59,030 nucleotides of DNA. Source: Lobosporangium transversale (taxonomy: Eukaryota; Mortierellomycota; Mortierellomycetes; Mortierellales; Mortierellaceae). The DNA lies in the NCBI RefSeq assembly GCF_002105155.1, contig NW_019029070.1, forward strand, positions 1 through 59,030, given 5' to 3'. Position numbers and translations under genes: made by a program. Every line of letters begins with the position of its first letter. The first letter of the stretch is position 1. The notes under the pieces are model-generated. The model was not told where the DNA came from. It was given only the letters and a program-made list of their open reading frames with translations, and made no database searches. Shown here piece by piece: positions 48,024 to 58,760 of this stretch.

Positions 48024-49412
48024 ATGAGCGCTGTTTCTGAGGAATATGTACGCCTTGTTGAGGCTCAGTGGAGGTTCATGCAAGAGGAGTGGCCAGCTAT
48101 AAAGAAAGCCAAGTTTCATCGCACAGAGATGAAAGAGATATCTGACGTAACACACGTCAAGTCAATGGTGCTTGACCGTCTAGGATTCATCCCTACGTTC
48201 TTTTTTCTGACACAAGTATTTGGAGTGCGTGACTATGGTAGCCCATATCGTAATGTCGAAAAGGGTCTTCTGCTCCTGTATGCACTAATCACAGGAGATT
48301 CATTGTCTACAATGTCAAGGTTCATACCAAAGACGTCCTTTTACGACTTGCACAGGGAATTTTATCTTCGGGACCCTGTGAAACTACATGATGACATAAC
48401 CTCAATGATGAGAGATATGTGCTCGAGTTTGAAGCTACGATTGCTACTTGCCAAGAACAACCCTGATCCATTCAAGCATGTGATATTGAATCTAGACGGA
48501 CATGACACAAGAGTCAGCTACATCGGTGCTGACAAGCCAAGTCTCTACTCTTATAAACTCAAGAAGTCGGGTTTTCGTATTCAAGTGTGTTCAGACATGA
48601 ACAATATCATATTGTTTGCATCCAAGCCAGCTCCTTCTCGAGATTTCAATGAAGGGATTATGCTTGTGAAGATGAACATTGCATCGCATATACACAAGCT
48701 GGACTGTGTTGCTCTTGACGGTGGCTACAGTGGGTTCGTTAGACAAATTGTCGAACCATCAAATGCACTGTCCTACGAAAATTTCTCTTATCCTGTGCGC
48801 AAGACTAGGGGGATCGCCATGACAGACCAAGAGTTACATTACAATAAAGCGTTTGGTGGGTTTCGGTCAAGCATCGAAGGGTGCTTTGGAGACATGCAAT
48901 CCACCTTCTCCAAGTTCACACACGACGCTCCCATCCGTTTCTCAGACGCAAAGACGTTTGATCTCCAATTCAAGCTTTGTTGCCTGCTTATGAATATCAA
49001 GAGAGTCGTGTCAATCCATAATATCCCCACTCAGACGCACCACACATTCTGGATGCAAGATGCGTTTGACTTTCCAGACAATAATGAGTATCAGGTTGCT
49101 TATGAGAAGCTCCCCAGCATCAAAGTCAAACTAAATCATGGTCGAAGTCTTTTAGAACTACAAGAAGCGTTCCTATCTGTAGCTAGTTCGCAGCCTAACA
49201 TACTAGACACTGCAGATGAGACTATGGCAGAGACAGCGCAGGAGGGATACGAGGTTGCTAGGATTTTAGACCATCGCGGGGAAGGTGAGGACATGGAGTT
49301 TCTGGTTCAATGGGAAGGCTTCGATATCTCTGAGGCAACATGGGTGGCTCTACAGCATTCCAACTACAAACAGTGCATCCAAGACTATTGGAGAACCAAA
49401 ATCAGCTTCTAG
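48024..49412 (+). CDS. PIF/Harbinger-like DDE transposase with C-terminal chromodomain
   Basis: An intact 462-codon frame. The transposase part resembles the DDE_Tnp_4 family: ILNLDGHDT (D158), KKSGFRIQVCSD, VALDGGYSGF (D232) and NKAFGGFRSSIEGCFGDM (E285), a DDE triad in the usual contexts. Residues about 408-457 form a chromodomain (YEVARILDHR, FLVQWEGFD, ATWV). In retrotransposon integrases, chromodomains steer insertion into heterochromatin; in a cut-and-paste transposase the same role is inferred. The gene has no obvious intron and ends 50 bp before inverted element a. It is the only intact coding gene of the island and so the best candidate to mobilise it. Confidence 0.8.
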   Translation: MSAVSEEYVRLVEAQWRFMQEEWPAIKKAKFHRTEMKEISDVTHVKSMVLDRLGFIPTFFFLTQVFGVRDYGSPYRNVEKGLLLLYALITGDSLSTMSRFIPKTSFYDLHREFYLRDPVKLHDDITSMMRDMCSSLKLRLLLAKNNPDPFKHVILNLDGHDTRVSYIGADKPSLYSYKLKKSGFRIQVCSDMNNIILFASKPAPSRDFNEGIMLVKMNIASHIHKLDCVALDGGYSGFVRQIVEPSNALSYENFSYPVRKTRGIAMTDQELHYNKAFGGFRSSIEGCFGDMQSTFSKFTHDAPIRFSDAKTFDLQFKLCCLLMNIKRVVSIHNIPTQTHHTFWMQDAFDFPDNNEYQVAYEKLPSIKVKLNHGRSLLELQEAFLSVASSQPNILDTADETMAETAQEGYEVARILDHRGEGEDMEFLVQWEGFDISEATWVALQHSNYKQCIQDYWRTKISF

Positions 49413-49461
49413 AGACCGATTGCACGTACTTTCAAAAACCATCATGACGCGCACAGACCAT

Positions 49462-49512
49462 GGGGGCGACTTTCCAAATTCTTTTATAGAGATGAAATCC
49501 AAAGTCGCCCCC
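49462..49512 (+). repeat. ~50 bp palindromic-ended element, copy a
   Basis: Begins GGGGGCGACTTT and ends AAAGTCGCCCCC. Conserved flanks extend it to about 75 bp (GCGCACRGACCAT on the left, GTTAAATATT on the right). Plus orientation. Confidence 0.85.
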
Positions 49513-49582
49513 GGTTAAATATTAATCCATGACTTTTCAAAAAGAATACAATATCGTAATCTGCTCAAGCCCTCCGTTATAT

Positions 49583-52500
49583 TCATTTAGTTCCATCATT
49601 GAAGAAACCTTCCCAATTCTTCCCTACTTCCCTCATGTATTTTATATGATAGCTTGTGGCTTTCTTGTTAGTTCCAACTATATGAATACCAAAAACCTCA
49701 TTCAAGACAGAGTTGACAAAGTTCTGCCGGTTTCTGAAGTTCCAGTTGCTATGAGATGGGTACGGGATTAGAAGTTGTGTGCAAATATTCCGCATGTTTG
49801 ACGATAGCGATTCCCATTGCTCATCCAGGCTTGATTTGAGAGCAGTGGATGCTCTACATTTGGGATCAAATGGGGAGTCATAACCACAGGCAAAGAGGAT
49901 GTCTTTTGCATACTTTAGTTTGGTATACTTTGATTGATGTAGTCTATGTAGTATGGCGCCAGTGTCCCTCCTTTCTTGATCTTTCCCCAGAGGATACGAG
50001 TCGCTCTGCTTTGTCATCTTCAACTCTGGGTCGTTCTTCAAGGCTCGCAGATTCTGAAAGACCTTCATCTCTTTTGGGTTACTGTAGGTCTGCACCCATT
50101 CAGGCGTAAGGATAGATGGGTCCTCAATGCCGTAGGCGTCCATAATCCTGAATTTTTGTACTGCGTAATACTCTTCAGTAGAAAGGTCTGACCTTGTTTC
50201 CAGTCGTAGTAATTCTTCGTAATCAATTACCTTGGCCTCCGATATCCCTGTATACTTGGCTTGAAGTAGGGTGGCTGTCCTCTGTTTCAGAGATTCAGAA
50301 ACCTTAAGGTCCTTGGGCTGATTAGATAGCCCAACAACTCTGCAGCCAGCCTGAACCATTTGAGCAATGAAACGCTGAAGAAAATCATTCATTGATAGAT
50401 GCTTCTTTATCAGTGCATTGATGAATATTGTGTAGTAAATATCACCAACATCATGCTTCACTCCAGGACCTTGCCCTACCCTCAGATCAAACGGAAAGCC
50501 ATTCGTATCCATAGCGCATCCCTTGATTTGAACCTCTTGGCTGCAAAAATACCTGACTATTTCGTTGTGTGTTGTTGGAAGATTGTTTATTGAATTGCTG
50601 ATATAGACAAGGTATTCTTTTTGCTGGACGTGCCGTACTCTTCTGAGCATTTGCCTACATGTCTCTACATTGACTTTACTTTGTGACATGAAAAATCCTG
50701 CAACATAATCAAAGTGTTGCATGTTACAATCAAGCCCAACTGTGATGGTTGGAGTATGAATAAAATAGTCGAGAGTTGGTGCGATTTCATTAATATTCTG
50801 TGCAAATGCCCTCTTCTCCAACTCCAGGGAATTCGCAGTGATGCACATCCCAATGAACCCCATATCCTTCAATTCACTATGTAAACTTTCAGCATCTTCA
50901 GCCTTCTGTGTGCTACATACCCACACTTTCTTTCCAGACTTGACTAGTTAATAACCTTTAACTTCAGAGAAGCCTCATTCTCATAAAGAGAGACGAGATC
51001 TCCTTGCTGTGGCTTGAGTGTATTATGGATAACGTGGACATCATCTCGAAGCTCCTTGATGACCTGAACGTCTCGGTCTGTTAGATCAGCATCCAAGGCA
51101 ATCACCTTCCTGGATACCTTAATGAAGTCTCGTAATATATCATTATTGGCCTTGTGGAAGCCCCTCATGGTGGCGACACTTGTCATCTGATCAAAGATAG
51201 ATGACACTTCATCCAGAACCAGAACAACATCCATGGTGTAGTATGCAAGATCCAGTTTATGTAAAGATTCGGCTTGTATGACAATCTTCTGACCTTTGAT
51301 ATAAGTGGAGGGAAAATCCAAATAGCTTTTAAACCCGAGTCTCTTCTCTAGACTGGAGGCTAGTGTCTGTCTTGGAGATATTGCAAGATACGTCAACTTT
51401 GGGGTTCATTTGAATAAACTGCTCCAAGAATGTCGTTTTTCCAGTGCCAGTCTCGCTCCTTATCAGAGACTCATCGGTGATTTGTGGTATTTGATGTCGG
51501 GTGACGCATACACTTCGCCTGGATGCAAGTGCTGATCTGTGTCCAACGTAGCAAGATGTTGTCTCAGGACAATCTTTTCGCCGAAATCCAATTCCCCGAC
51601 GAGGATATTGCGGGATAAACCCTCGGCAATAGCTCTGTAGCAATACAGCGTCACTCTTCCATTTCGACTCACTTGAAGATAGCCATTCTCGTTGTCGTGT
51701 CTTCTCTTGCATACATCGCATTGACCAGATTGAACTCGTTGCAGCTTATAGATCCCACCTTGGCCATCATACTGTATTCTGTATAGGTTTGCATGCTTGT
51801 ATTGTGCAAATATTCTATGTACAGCATCAGAGACGACAGATAACGGACAACTGGTGTGGTAATGTCATATCTCTAGATGCATCTCCAAGTGCTGCTGAAA
51901 TTGACGGTATCTGGTTACGCTGGCGCCTTGAGAACCTGTCGGCAGCTGGAGATTTTTCCACTTTGATACTATTGGGCTGAACATTGGTGATGAAAAATTC
52001 TGCATCCAATGCATGCATAGATGGCTGATGCCATGGGGTACGGATGAAACGTCTGGTTATGTCTCTACGTTTCGAGCTTCCGAGACATCGGATGCTTCTG
52101 CTTCTTGAGTATACACCTGAATCAATGTACTTGAGCAGATTACCTTCATTCTGATCCTGGTCAGCTTTGATATCCTTGAAAAAATCAAGCAGGAATGTCC
52201 GAAGGTGTCTGTGATTGTTCTCGAATGTGTACGTTGGTATCATGACATGCAATGATATCTTTTTATGAGTGGATGAAGTCAAGATTCGGCATTGATTCTC
52301 GGTGATGGGATATTTCGGTGCATATTGGTTGCGAGCAGCAAGAAACTCACCAAAACACTCGTCTTTCAAGTTACGCAATAGCATCGATGCCCTCGCTAGG
52401 GACGAGTGGACTAGCGCCGTCTTCGAGTGAAGGAGGATCGGTGTTTCCCTTGGAGGTCGTAGTAAGTTTCCAGGTCAATGTCGTAGTACTCACAACAGGG

Positions 52501-52780
52501 ATTTCCTTCTCGGATTTGCTCGAAAAAAGCATCTGTAAGGGTTCGGGAGTTTGTTATATTATATCCAAAAATGGAGGTAGATCCTTGTAGCTTGCAAACT
52601 CATAAGACGACTTCTTGCCATCCGGGAGAAAGGCCACTTTCGTACATCACAAAGAAAGTATTACTGTTTCGCATCAGCCCATTCGTGAGCCCTTGCTTGT
52701 GGACCCAAGGTTTGCTTCTTGTCAGCAGCAAAGTAAACTGATTCAAATTTTTTGTAAGTCCGGTTTGTATTTTCAGACAT
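49583..52780 (-). pseudogene. Broken primase (AEP, UL52-like) plus UL9-like helicase
   Basis: About 1060 codons in several frames on the minus strand. The order is a YYDID catalytic pair (about 52470-52491), a SLH motif (about 52260), IDSGVYS plus SIRCLGSSK (about 52130-52070) and a Zn knuckle CDVCKRRH (about 51700-51725), together the layout of herpes-type archaeo-eukaryotic primases. It continues with a Walker A GTGKT (about 51440), Walker B LVLDEVSS (about 51210) and a C-terminal helicase half with QMLRRVRH (about 50650), like origin-binding helicases of the UL9 type. One-base frame changes occur near 51470, 51395 and 50945, with further breaks in the N-terminal third. Such fusions occur in giant viruses and repetitive eukaryotic elements. 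Inferred role: replication of a mobile element. Not functional as it stands. Confidence 0.72.
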
Positions 52781-52873
52781 AGTAGGTAATATGTTGATAG
52801 TTTATAGTATATGAGTAGCAATTTCATTTTATTTTGTTATCGAGTGAACAATAGACTATCATGGGAATGATTC

Positions 52874-53615
52874 TTATTTTTCCTGAGTATGAGTGTTAAA
52901 GACCTTTTGAACATAAACGATCATCTCCTCCTCAGTCTTGCTATCCTTGAGAACGAAGTTGCGGCGGCTGAAGTCGATTGGTGCAGCCACGTCATCTTTC
53001 ATCTGTAGGTAAACGTTTTCGCCTCTTGGAGAACGATCAGATCGCAACTCTGCAATCTCAACGGGGTCGAGGTCAGGATTGTCAGCAATGAACTGGTCCA
53101 AGGTACGATCGACAGCCTTGCGCTGCAGCGCAAAGAGACGATAGCCTCCAATAGGCAATGGCTGAGGCTGCGGAACTTCAAAATAGCAAAGACCTCCTGC
53201 TTTCCATAAGGGCGACTCAATCGGTCGCGGTTGGCCTCCAGGCGTGCACGCTCGCTATTGGCAAGAGCATCCTTAGTGTTCTTCAGCTCAAGTTGAGTTT
53301 CAGAAAGACAGGATAGGGTGCCCTCAAGTTGTGCCTGTGATATTTCAAGATCCCTTTGCATCTGCGAGTTCAAGCGAAATAGCAGCAAGCCGCTTGCGCA
53401 GTATCTCGATGGTAGTGGGTTCTTCGCGCACTGTTTATGAATTGCAGAGTATTAGTTTAAGAGCAAGCTTCATTGGTGCGCGCAGAAAGCATGTACGTAC
53501 TGGTTGTCTTGGTTATAGCGACCTGGTGGAGGAATTCAGGGAGCGAAGGGAAAGGGATGGAGGAAGGAAAGGAATAAAATGGATGTTTCTCATGGCGATG
53601 AAAGTGTTTTAACAT
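52874..53615 (-). pseudogene. Broken coiled-coil gene of unknown function
   Basis: Exon 1 (about 53615-53510) would be followed by a ~70 bp GT-AG intron. Then comes a heptad-rich stretch (IEILRKRLAAISLEL, LEGTLSCLSETQLELKNTKDAL) and a C-terminal part, VDRTLDQFIADNPDLDPVEI, ending at 52874. The frame changes at about 53360 and again at about 53215. Family not recognised. It is on the same strand as the primase-helicase and just upstream of it. Confidence 0.5.
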
Positions 53616-54224
53616 TTTGTGATGTGATAAGGAAAAGAGATGAGATGGCATAATTTCATTGGATGGAAAGTAAATCGCATGACCCTTTGACCTTATGCTC
53701 TTTATTTAAAAAAAACCACACCGCCTCTGCAGGACTTTATCAGATGTGGTGACACGGCGGCGCAGATGGGTCTGTGCACGGACCATGGGGCGACTTTTCA
53801 AATTCTTTTATAGAGATGAAATCCAAAGTCGCCCCCGTTAGATATTCTACCGCGGCATGGCTCTGGTGGTCGCTCGCAGAACGACAATTATAAAATAGTC
53901 TTATAAATTGTTCTCTGAACTGAAAGCACCTGAAAGATTGTGATTGCTTTTCACGTCACAAAGAATATGACATGTGAATGATTTGAAAAAATATTCCTCA
54001 GTCCTGACTTAAAAGGAACAGATTTATCAATTGTCACTCCTTTTCCTTCGTCACGCAAGCAACTTTTTTTTTTCCTCCCTCAACTTCATCATCACAACTT
54101 ACATTGTCACAATTTTGAACCATCTGCTACTGAATTAACATCCTTTAACATTTTTATCAAACTTTTCCTATTTTCTGCCCTCTGTCCATTTATATCCTTG
54201 TTTTTAAAAAGTTTTGAAATCACA
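53616..54224. other. Shared upstream region of the coiled-coil and CRN relics
   Basis: Divergent intergenic stretch of 610 bp holding element b. The 120 bp before the CRN start are CT-rich (TTTTTTTTTCCTCCCTC at about 54063), as expected of a fungal promoter. Nothing else is seen. Confidence 0.4.
53787..53836 (+). repeat. ~50 bp palindromic-ended element, copy b
   Basis: Same unit as copy a, plus orientation, flanked by GCACGGACCAT and GTTAGATATT. Located between the coiled-coil relic and the CRN relic, in the shared upstream region. Confidence 0.85.
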
Positions 54225-57008
54225 ATGGGAAAGACCAGAACACCATCTCGAAACGCATCACCTCGACCTAAACCGTATGAAGAGTGTTCAAGCACCAGTG
54301 GGCCTAAAATCTCCGAGCCAACTGAACTAAAGATTTTTTGTATTGTTGAGGGAGAAGCAACGTCTTTTCCTGTAAACACTCTTTCCAATCGTTCGGTCGG
54401 CGAACTCCAGCAAGCCATCAAGGCAGCGAAGAAGCCAGAAATCGATATGTTTGCCGCAGACAAGCTCACCCTCTACAAGGTTTCCATCCTGACGAAGGCA
54501 AGACCATCGTCGAGTCAGAAATCGAGTCAAAAGAGGCTCTCGCAATCGCGTCAAAGAAGCTTGGGAACATATTTAATTCTAAACTTCCAGATGAAACTAT
54601 CCATATTTTTGTCAAGCTCCGCGCAAGGTATGTATTTAGCTTTGATGGACTGATGTTTTTGATATTTTCAATTGATGAAGCTATCTCATCACGGTCACGT
54701 GTATCCCTCCCTTTTTTATGTTGTTGAGATGAATCTCGGCAACACTATTTAACGGGGCGACTTTGGATTTCATCTCTATAAAAGAATTTGAAAAGTCGCC
54801 CCTGGTCCGTGGCATGCTCTGACTCTCACTGTTGTCTGAGAACACAGTTTTCATTTTTATTTTTATTTTTTATTTGACCTGTTTACATTGATGCATTTGT
54901 TAGTTTTTCTGATTGAATCTGTTTCGCGTTTCGCACACATGCTCTGACTCTCCATTAGCTGGCGTTTATATCTCATTGACAGCAATATATTCTTTGATCT
55001 GATCAAAATGCTAAATTTCTGCCATTGCCGCGCTCTCTTATCTTTCTAGAGTCATCGGAACAGATTCTCAAGAGAAAAATGGATGAAGGTAATAATTTGT
55101 TTTTTGCTGTATAGATAGATTGACTTGGTGACTGACTATATGTTATGGTACTAACCAACTGTGTATGTGTACGATGATCATAATTAGATCCACGGTATAT
55201 TTCACCTTCAAAGAAGATGCGCATTGAGGAAGGGTGGAGAGAATACAGGGCTTCTGATGGCAAAATGGTCACGTTACCCCTCTTGGATCGCAATGCTGGA
55301 GAATCCTGAAGACCCGCCCGATCACGTAATAAGTTTAATCATCTGAAAAGCGATAATCAGCTTGGTGATCAAGTTACATTCCATCCTTGGGCCACACCGA
55401 AAGAATTTAGGAATATAATTCGGTTTATATTACGGATCAGATGCTGAATTGTGGAAGGAGATTAGTGCTGAACAAAGTTATTTCATCGGCGAGTCCTTTC
55501 TGGTCCTATGGGGGTTGGCAAGTCATATCTATCCTATTTCCTTGCTGCAAAAGGATATGCGGAAGGGTGGCTTACCCTTTATATACCAGATGCCGCGATA
55601 TTAATGGAAGTCGGATAAAAATCGGCAAAGGCACTGTTAAGGCTTCTTCGCTTTCAACAGGGATATCTTGACGGCATCTGATCTGGAAAGTCTCCTCGAC
55701 TTTTCTGAAATGTAATTTCAATTGTGGCTGCTCGCGCAGTATTCGACCTATTCAAACAGAAGGAGCGCAAAACACTGTTCATTATCGACGAACATGGAAA
55801 GTTATTCCAAGAAAAACCGTAGTGCCGGATAAATACCCGTTCCTGAAGCATCTAATGAACCTTAATCTATGGAGTCTCAATACAAAGGATCTAGAGTGAT
55901 ATTTACAGGAACAGCCCATGCCAAATATGAATTGCAGATTATGGAAGACAGTGCTCGAGTATCCTTATTGTACTTTGTTGGCCCACTATCCGAGACAGTG
56001 TTTTCAAAATGGTTGGAGGTCCACCTGAACCAACCCGATATTGTCCAGGATATAATGAGGATTACAAACCGTGTGCCACGAGAGTTTATGTTCTCATCCG
56101 GTCAATTGAGGAAAGACCACTCACAAGAAATAGCATTGATGTATGTAACTGAGAGAACAAGCGAGTTTCCACTGTAGTTTGGACTACTACGATCTCGCAG
56201 CGAGAATCGAAGAAGAAGTTCGCTAAAAGCCTTGCAACAGTCTTCCTTGGCAACAACTCGCAGAGTGTGATTTTGAATGGGATTTCCGTGACCTAGGGCT
56301 TATCTATCGTCTCAACAAGAACCGCGGAGCCATAAACTATGTCTTGTGCCTCCCAGCGCAGAAAGCACTCTTTCAGGCGTTTACAAATATGCCTCATCAT
56401 GAGCATATCCTGAGGGGAGTTATTTTGGAGAGATGAGTGGAGATGATTTCGAGTTGGCACTGCTGGTCCGGTTTTTGACTTTAACCAAGCCAATCGTTCT
56501 CAAGCAACAAACCTTTCGGCAGAATCCAACGAGATTATAATGGACTTTAAGGATCATGGGACAATCCATCAAGCATGACTTCTCTTGGACGTGGCTATGG
56601 ACATGTACTGAGCCATTGTCATTCGAGTTATCCTCGCTTTGATTTCATACTCGACACAATGTTTATCCAGGTGTCCATAAGTATTTCCAAGAACAGAGAA
56701 GACAAATAAGCAAGATCCAGAACGCTTTTATAAGGAGAGGTCCGACGGCAAAAATCAGATTGAAAATATTTGGACGAAGTATTTGGAGGTAATCATTCCG
56801 CCTAATTGACGATGGACATTTTGTTGTCAAAAAGGATGGAGAGCCAGTAACTGGATTTAAAATAGTTTACATGCGTGGTTCCCCTGGTGCACCAAACCAC
56901 ACTGGATTAATCAAGATTACAAAGATCTTCTTCATGTCAGCTTCGACGAGCTCAAAGAGAAACTTTTTAAAATATCCCAACTTAGAATTTTTGTCACGTA
57001 ATCAGTAA
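54225..57008 (+). pseudogene. Broken Crinkler (CRN)-type effector with P-loop NTPase domain
   Basis: The N-terminus (LKIFCIVEGEATSFPV, ELQQAIKAAKKPEID, AADKLTLYKVSI) is the ubiquitin-like header typical of CRN proteins in oomycetes and several early fungi. After a probable intron (about 54630-55049, holding element c) come ESSEQILKRKMDE and PRYISPSKKMRIEEGWREY, then a Walker A GPMGVGKS (about 55502-55525) and a Walker-B-like FIIDEHGK (about 55774-55797). CRN proteins are delivered into host nuclei or act in conflict between organisms; their NTPase plus nuclease C-termini come from selfish elements. There is a one-base deletion at about 54492, and several frameshifts and stops follow, so it is dead as assembled. 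Confidence 0.75.
54754..54802 (-). repeat. ~50 bp palindromic-ended element, copy c
   Basis: Minus orientation, inside what would be the first intron of the CRN relic. Its flank toward the gene (GTTAAATAGTG and about 30 further bases) also resembles the flank of copy d. Confidence 0.85.
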
Positions 57009-57100
57009 TAATATAGTTCTTAATCCTATAAAAAGGCTTGTCATAGAAATTTAATAAGGTTCTTTATTTTTGAGATGTATCACGGCTAAAATATTTAACT

Positions 57101-57150
57101 GGGGCGACTTTGGATTTCATCTCTATAAAAGAATTTGAAAAGTCGCCCCC
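57101..57150 (-). repeat. ~50 bp palindromic-ended element, copy d
   Basis: Minus orientation, just after the end of the CRN relic and 42 bp before the second 550 bp repeat. With copy a it forms an inverted pair enclosing 7.7 kb. Confidence 0.85.
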
Positions 57151-57191
57151 ATGGTCCGTGCGCGCCACAGAGAGGTCACTCACTTGCTTAA

Positions 57192-57740
57192 GGCGACTGT
57201 TCGATGCTTGTTGGTTTTCCAAATCTGCTTTGATTTCACCATAATTTAGCGGAATTGATTAGCATCCCCTGAATAGCTGCCATCCAAGGGACTAACTTCG
57301 AATGGACAGGATTTACTGTGTTGTTCAAAACAATAAAACTTGACTGAAAGTCTGCTAATCCTCAAACTATGAGGCAAATAATGCCTCTGAACGCTTCAAT
57401 AGGATTATGGCGAGCTTTTGGGGTGCAGAAAAGACAAGATTGTATCTTTTGAGCAATGAAGGATATAGGATTTGTTCCTTGGAGGCAAACTTTTTTGAAA
57501 CCACGCTTGTTGCTAGTAAAAACACAAATGGTTCCCGTTTTCCGCATACTTTCAGCGCTTCCACAATCCAAGGGCTGTGATGTAGCCATTAAATGTTACA
57601 TGTTTGTCGAAGTATTGACACATCCCTTGCAAAAGTTCAGATGTATGCTAAGAATATTGTTTAAGGGACGTAGAGTAGTCAATAGCATGTGGCAGTATTC
57701 AGGTGTTTATACAGTATCAGATGGAGTCCGAACAGTCGCC
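57192..57740 (+). mobile_element. 550 bp element with 12 bp terminal inverted repeats, copy 2
   Basis: Same ends and orientation as 47342-47891, differing at about nine or ten positions. The copies bracket a 9.3 kb interior. Confidence 0.8.
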
Positions 57741-58760
57741 AATAGGTTTGTGCTGTATGAGCGACAAGTTTGTGCTCGTTTTCTTCCAACACGTGCTGGA
57801 AATCGGAAATCACGCCCTTTCTCTTCAGGCTCAGATCTCTAATAATGTCACCTTTCGCCTACCAAAAAGAGAACATGGACCATAATGAAAAAAGCACGAT
57901 GAACTCAAGTCTTAGTGAACCAGAACAGCCTATTAACCTTCCTGGAAACTCAGGTGATGTTAATGAGAACGATGATAATGAGGACGTGGAAATAGTTTCA
58001 GGAAGTTCAAGTCACCTATATGAATAACCAGAACATTGACCTATGGAACTGTCTTCACAAGAACTGTCTCTAAAGATCTATCTCATTTGCTCAAAGCCAA
58101 AAGAGGAGAGGAAAATGCAACAGTAATGACGAATAGAGTACTGAGCCAAAAAAAAAAAAAAAAAAAAAAGCTGTGTAGACAGTAAAAACCAGTCATCTAA
58201 AATGAAGTTTAGTCAAAAAAAATAAAATACTGAAATAGCTTCGCAGGGAAACATTTTCTTCAATCTCTTTCTTCCGTTTCCCAGATATAAATAGTTTGAG
58301 TAAGCTACCATGTCCTGACACTTAGACATCGAGCAAAAAGGTATCATTGTTGGGATGCACCTCGCAGGCATGAAGTATGTGGAAATCGCATTGCAATGCG
58401 GTGTAGCCCGAACCCCTGCCAATAATGTATCAGGGTGTATTGAGAAGGAGGTACAGGAACTTTGCTGTATATCCGACTTTCTGGCTCTTCTTAAAGACGC
58501 GTCTCCTTTCCTTTGTCTCTGTTCCTGCCCAGAATCTTGAAGGGCACCTTGAGGGGTATCTTGGGGAGAGGAGGGCCTTGAGGAGCGGTTTTGGGCGCAA
58601 TTTTTGGCCTCGTGAGTTATGGTTACGGTAGTATTTGTAGGTTTAAAATAAAATACTTGCTTCTTGTCATCTAGTTTATTTTCTCAATGTACGTGACATA
58701 TCCAAACGAAATAATGATCGCGACAATCTTGTTCAAGCCAAGAGCTGAAGTCCTCTTCGT
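57741..58760. other. Unassigned segment after the second 550 bp repeat
   Basis: A short open frame at about 57847-58027 has an Asp/Asn/Glu-rich end (ENDDNEDVEIVSGSSS); it may be a first exon whose remainder is missing. A poly-A lies at about 58148-58169. At about 58340-58440 (+) GIIVGMHLAGMKYVEIALQCGVART resembles the helix-turn-helix of Tc1/mariner transposases, but the frame soon ends, so at most it is a small relic. Confidence 0.35.

Noticed and set aside
47342-57740. Reading the 550 bp repeats as LTRs of a retrotransposon
   Set aside because: No reverse transcriptase, gag, primer-binding site or polypurine tract between them. The ends are 12 bp inverted repeats, and the outer bases do not follow TG...CA in both copies.
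58213-58631. Functional Tc1/mariner transposase
   Set aside because: Only a helix-turn-helix-like stretch of about 30 residues is seen, without catalytic residues.
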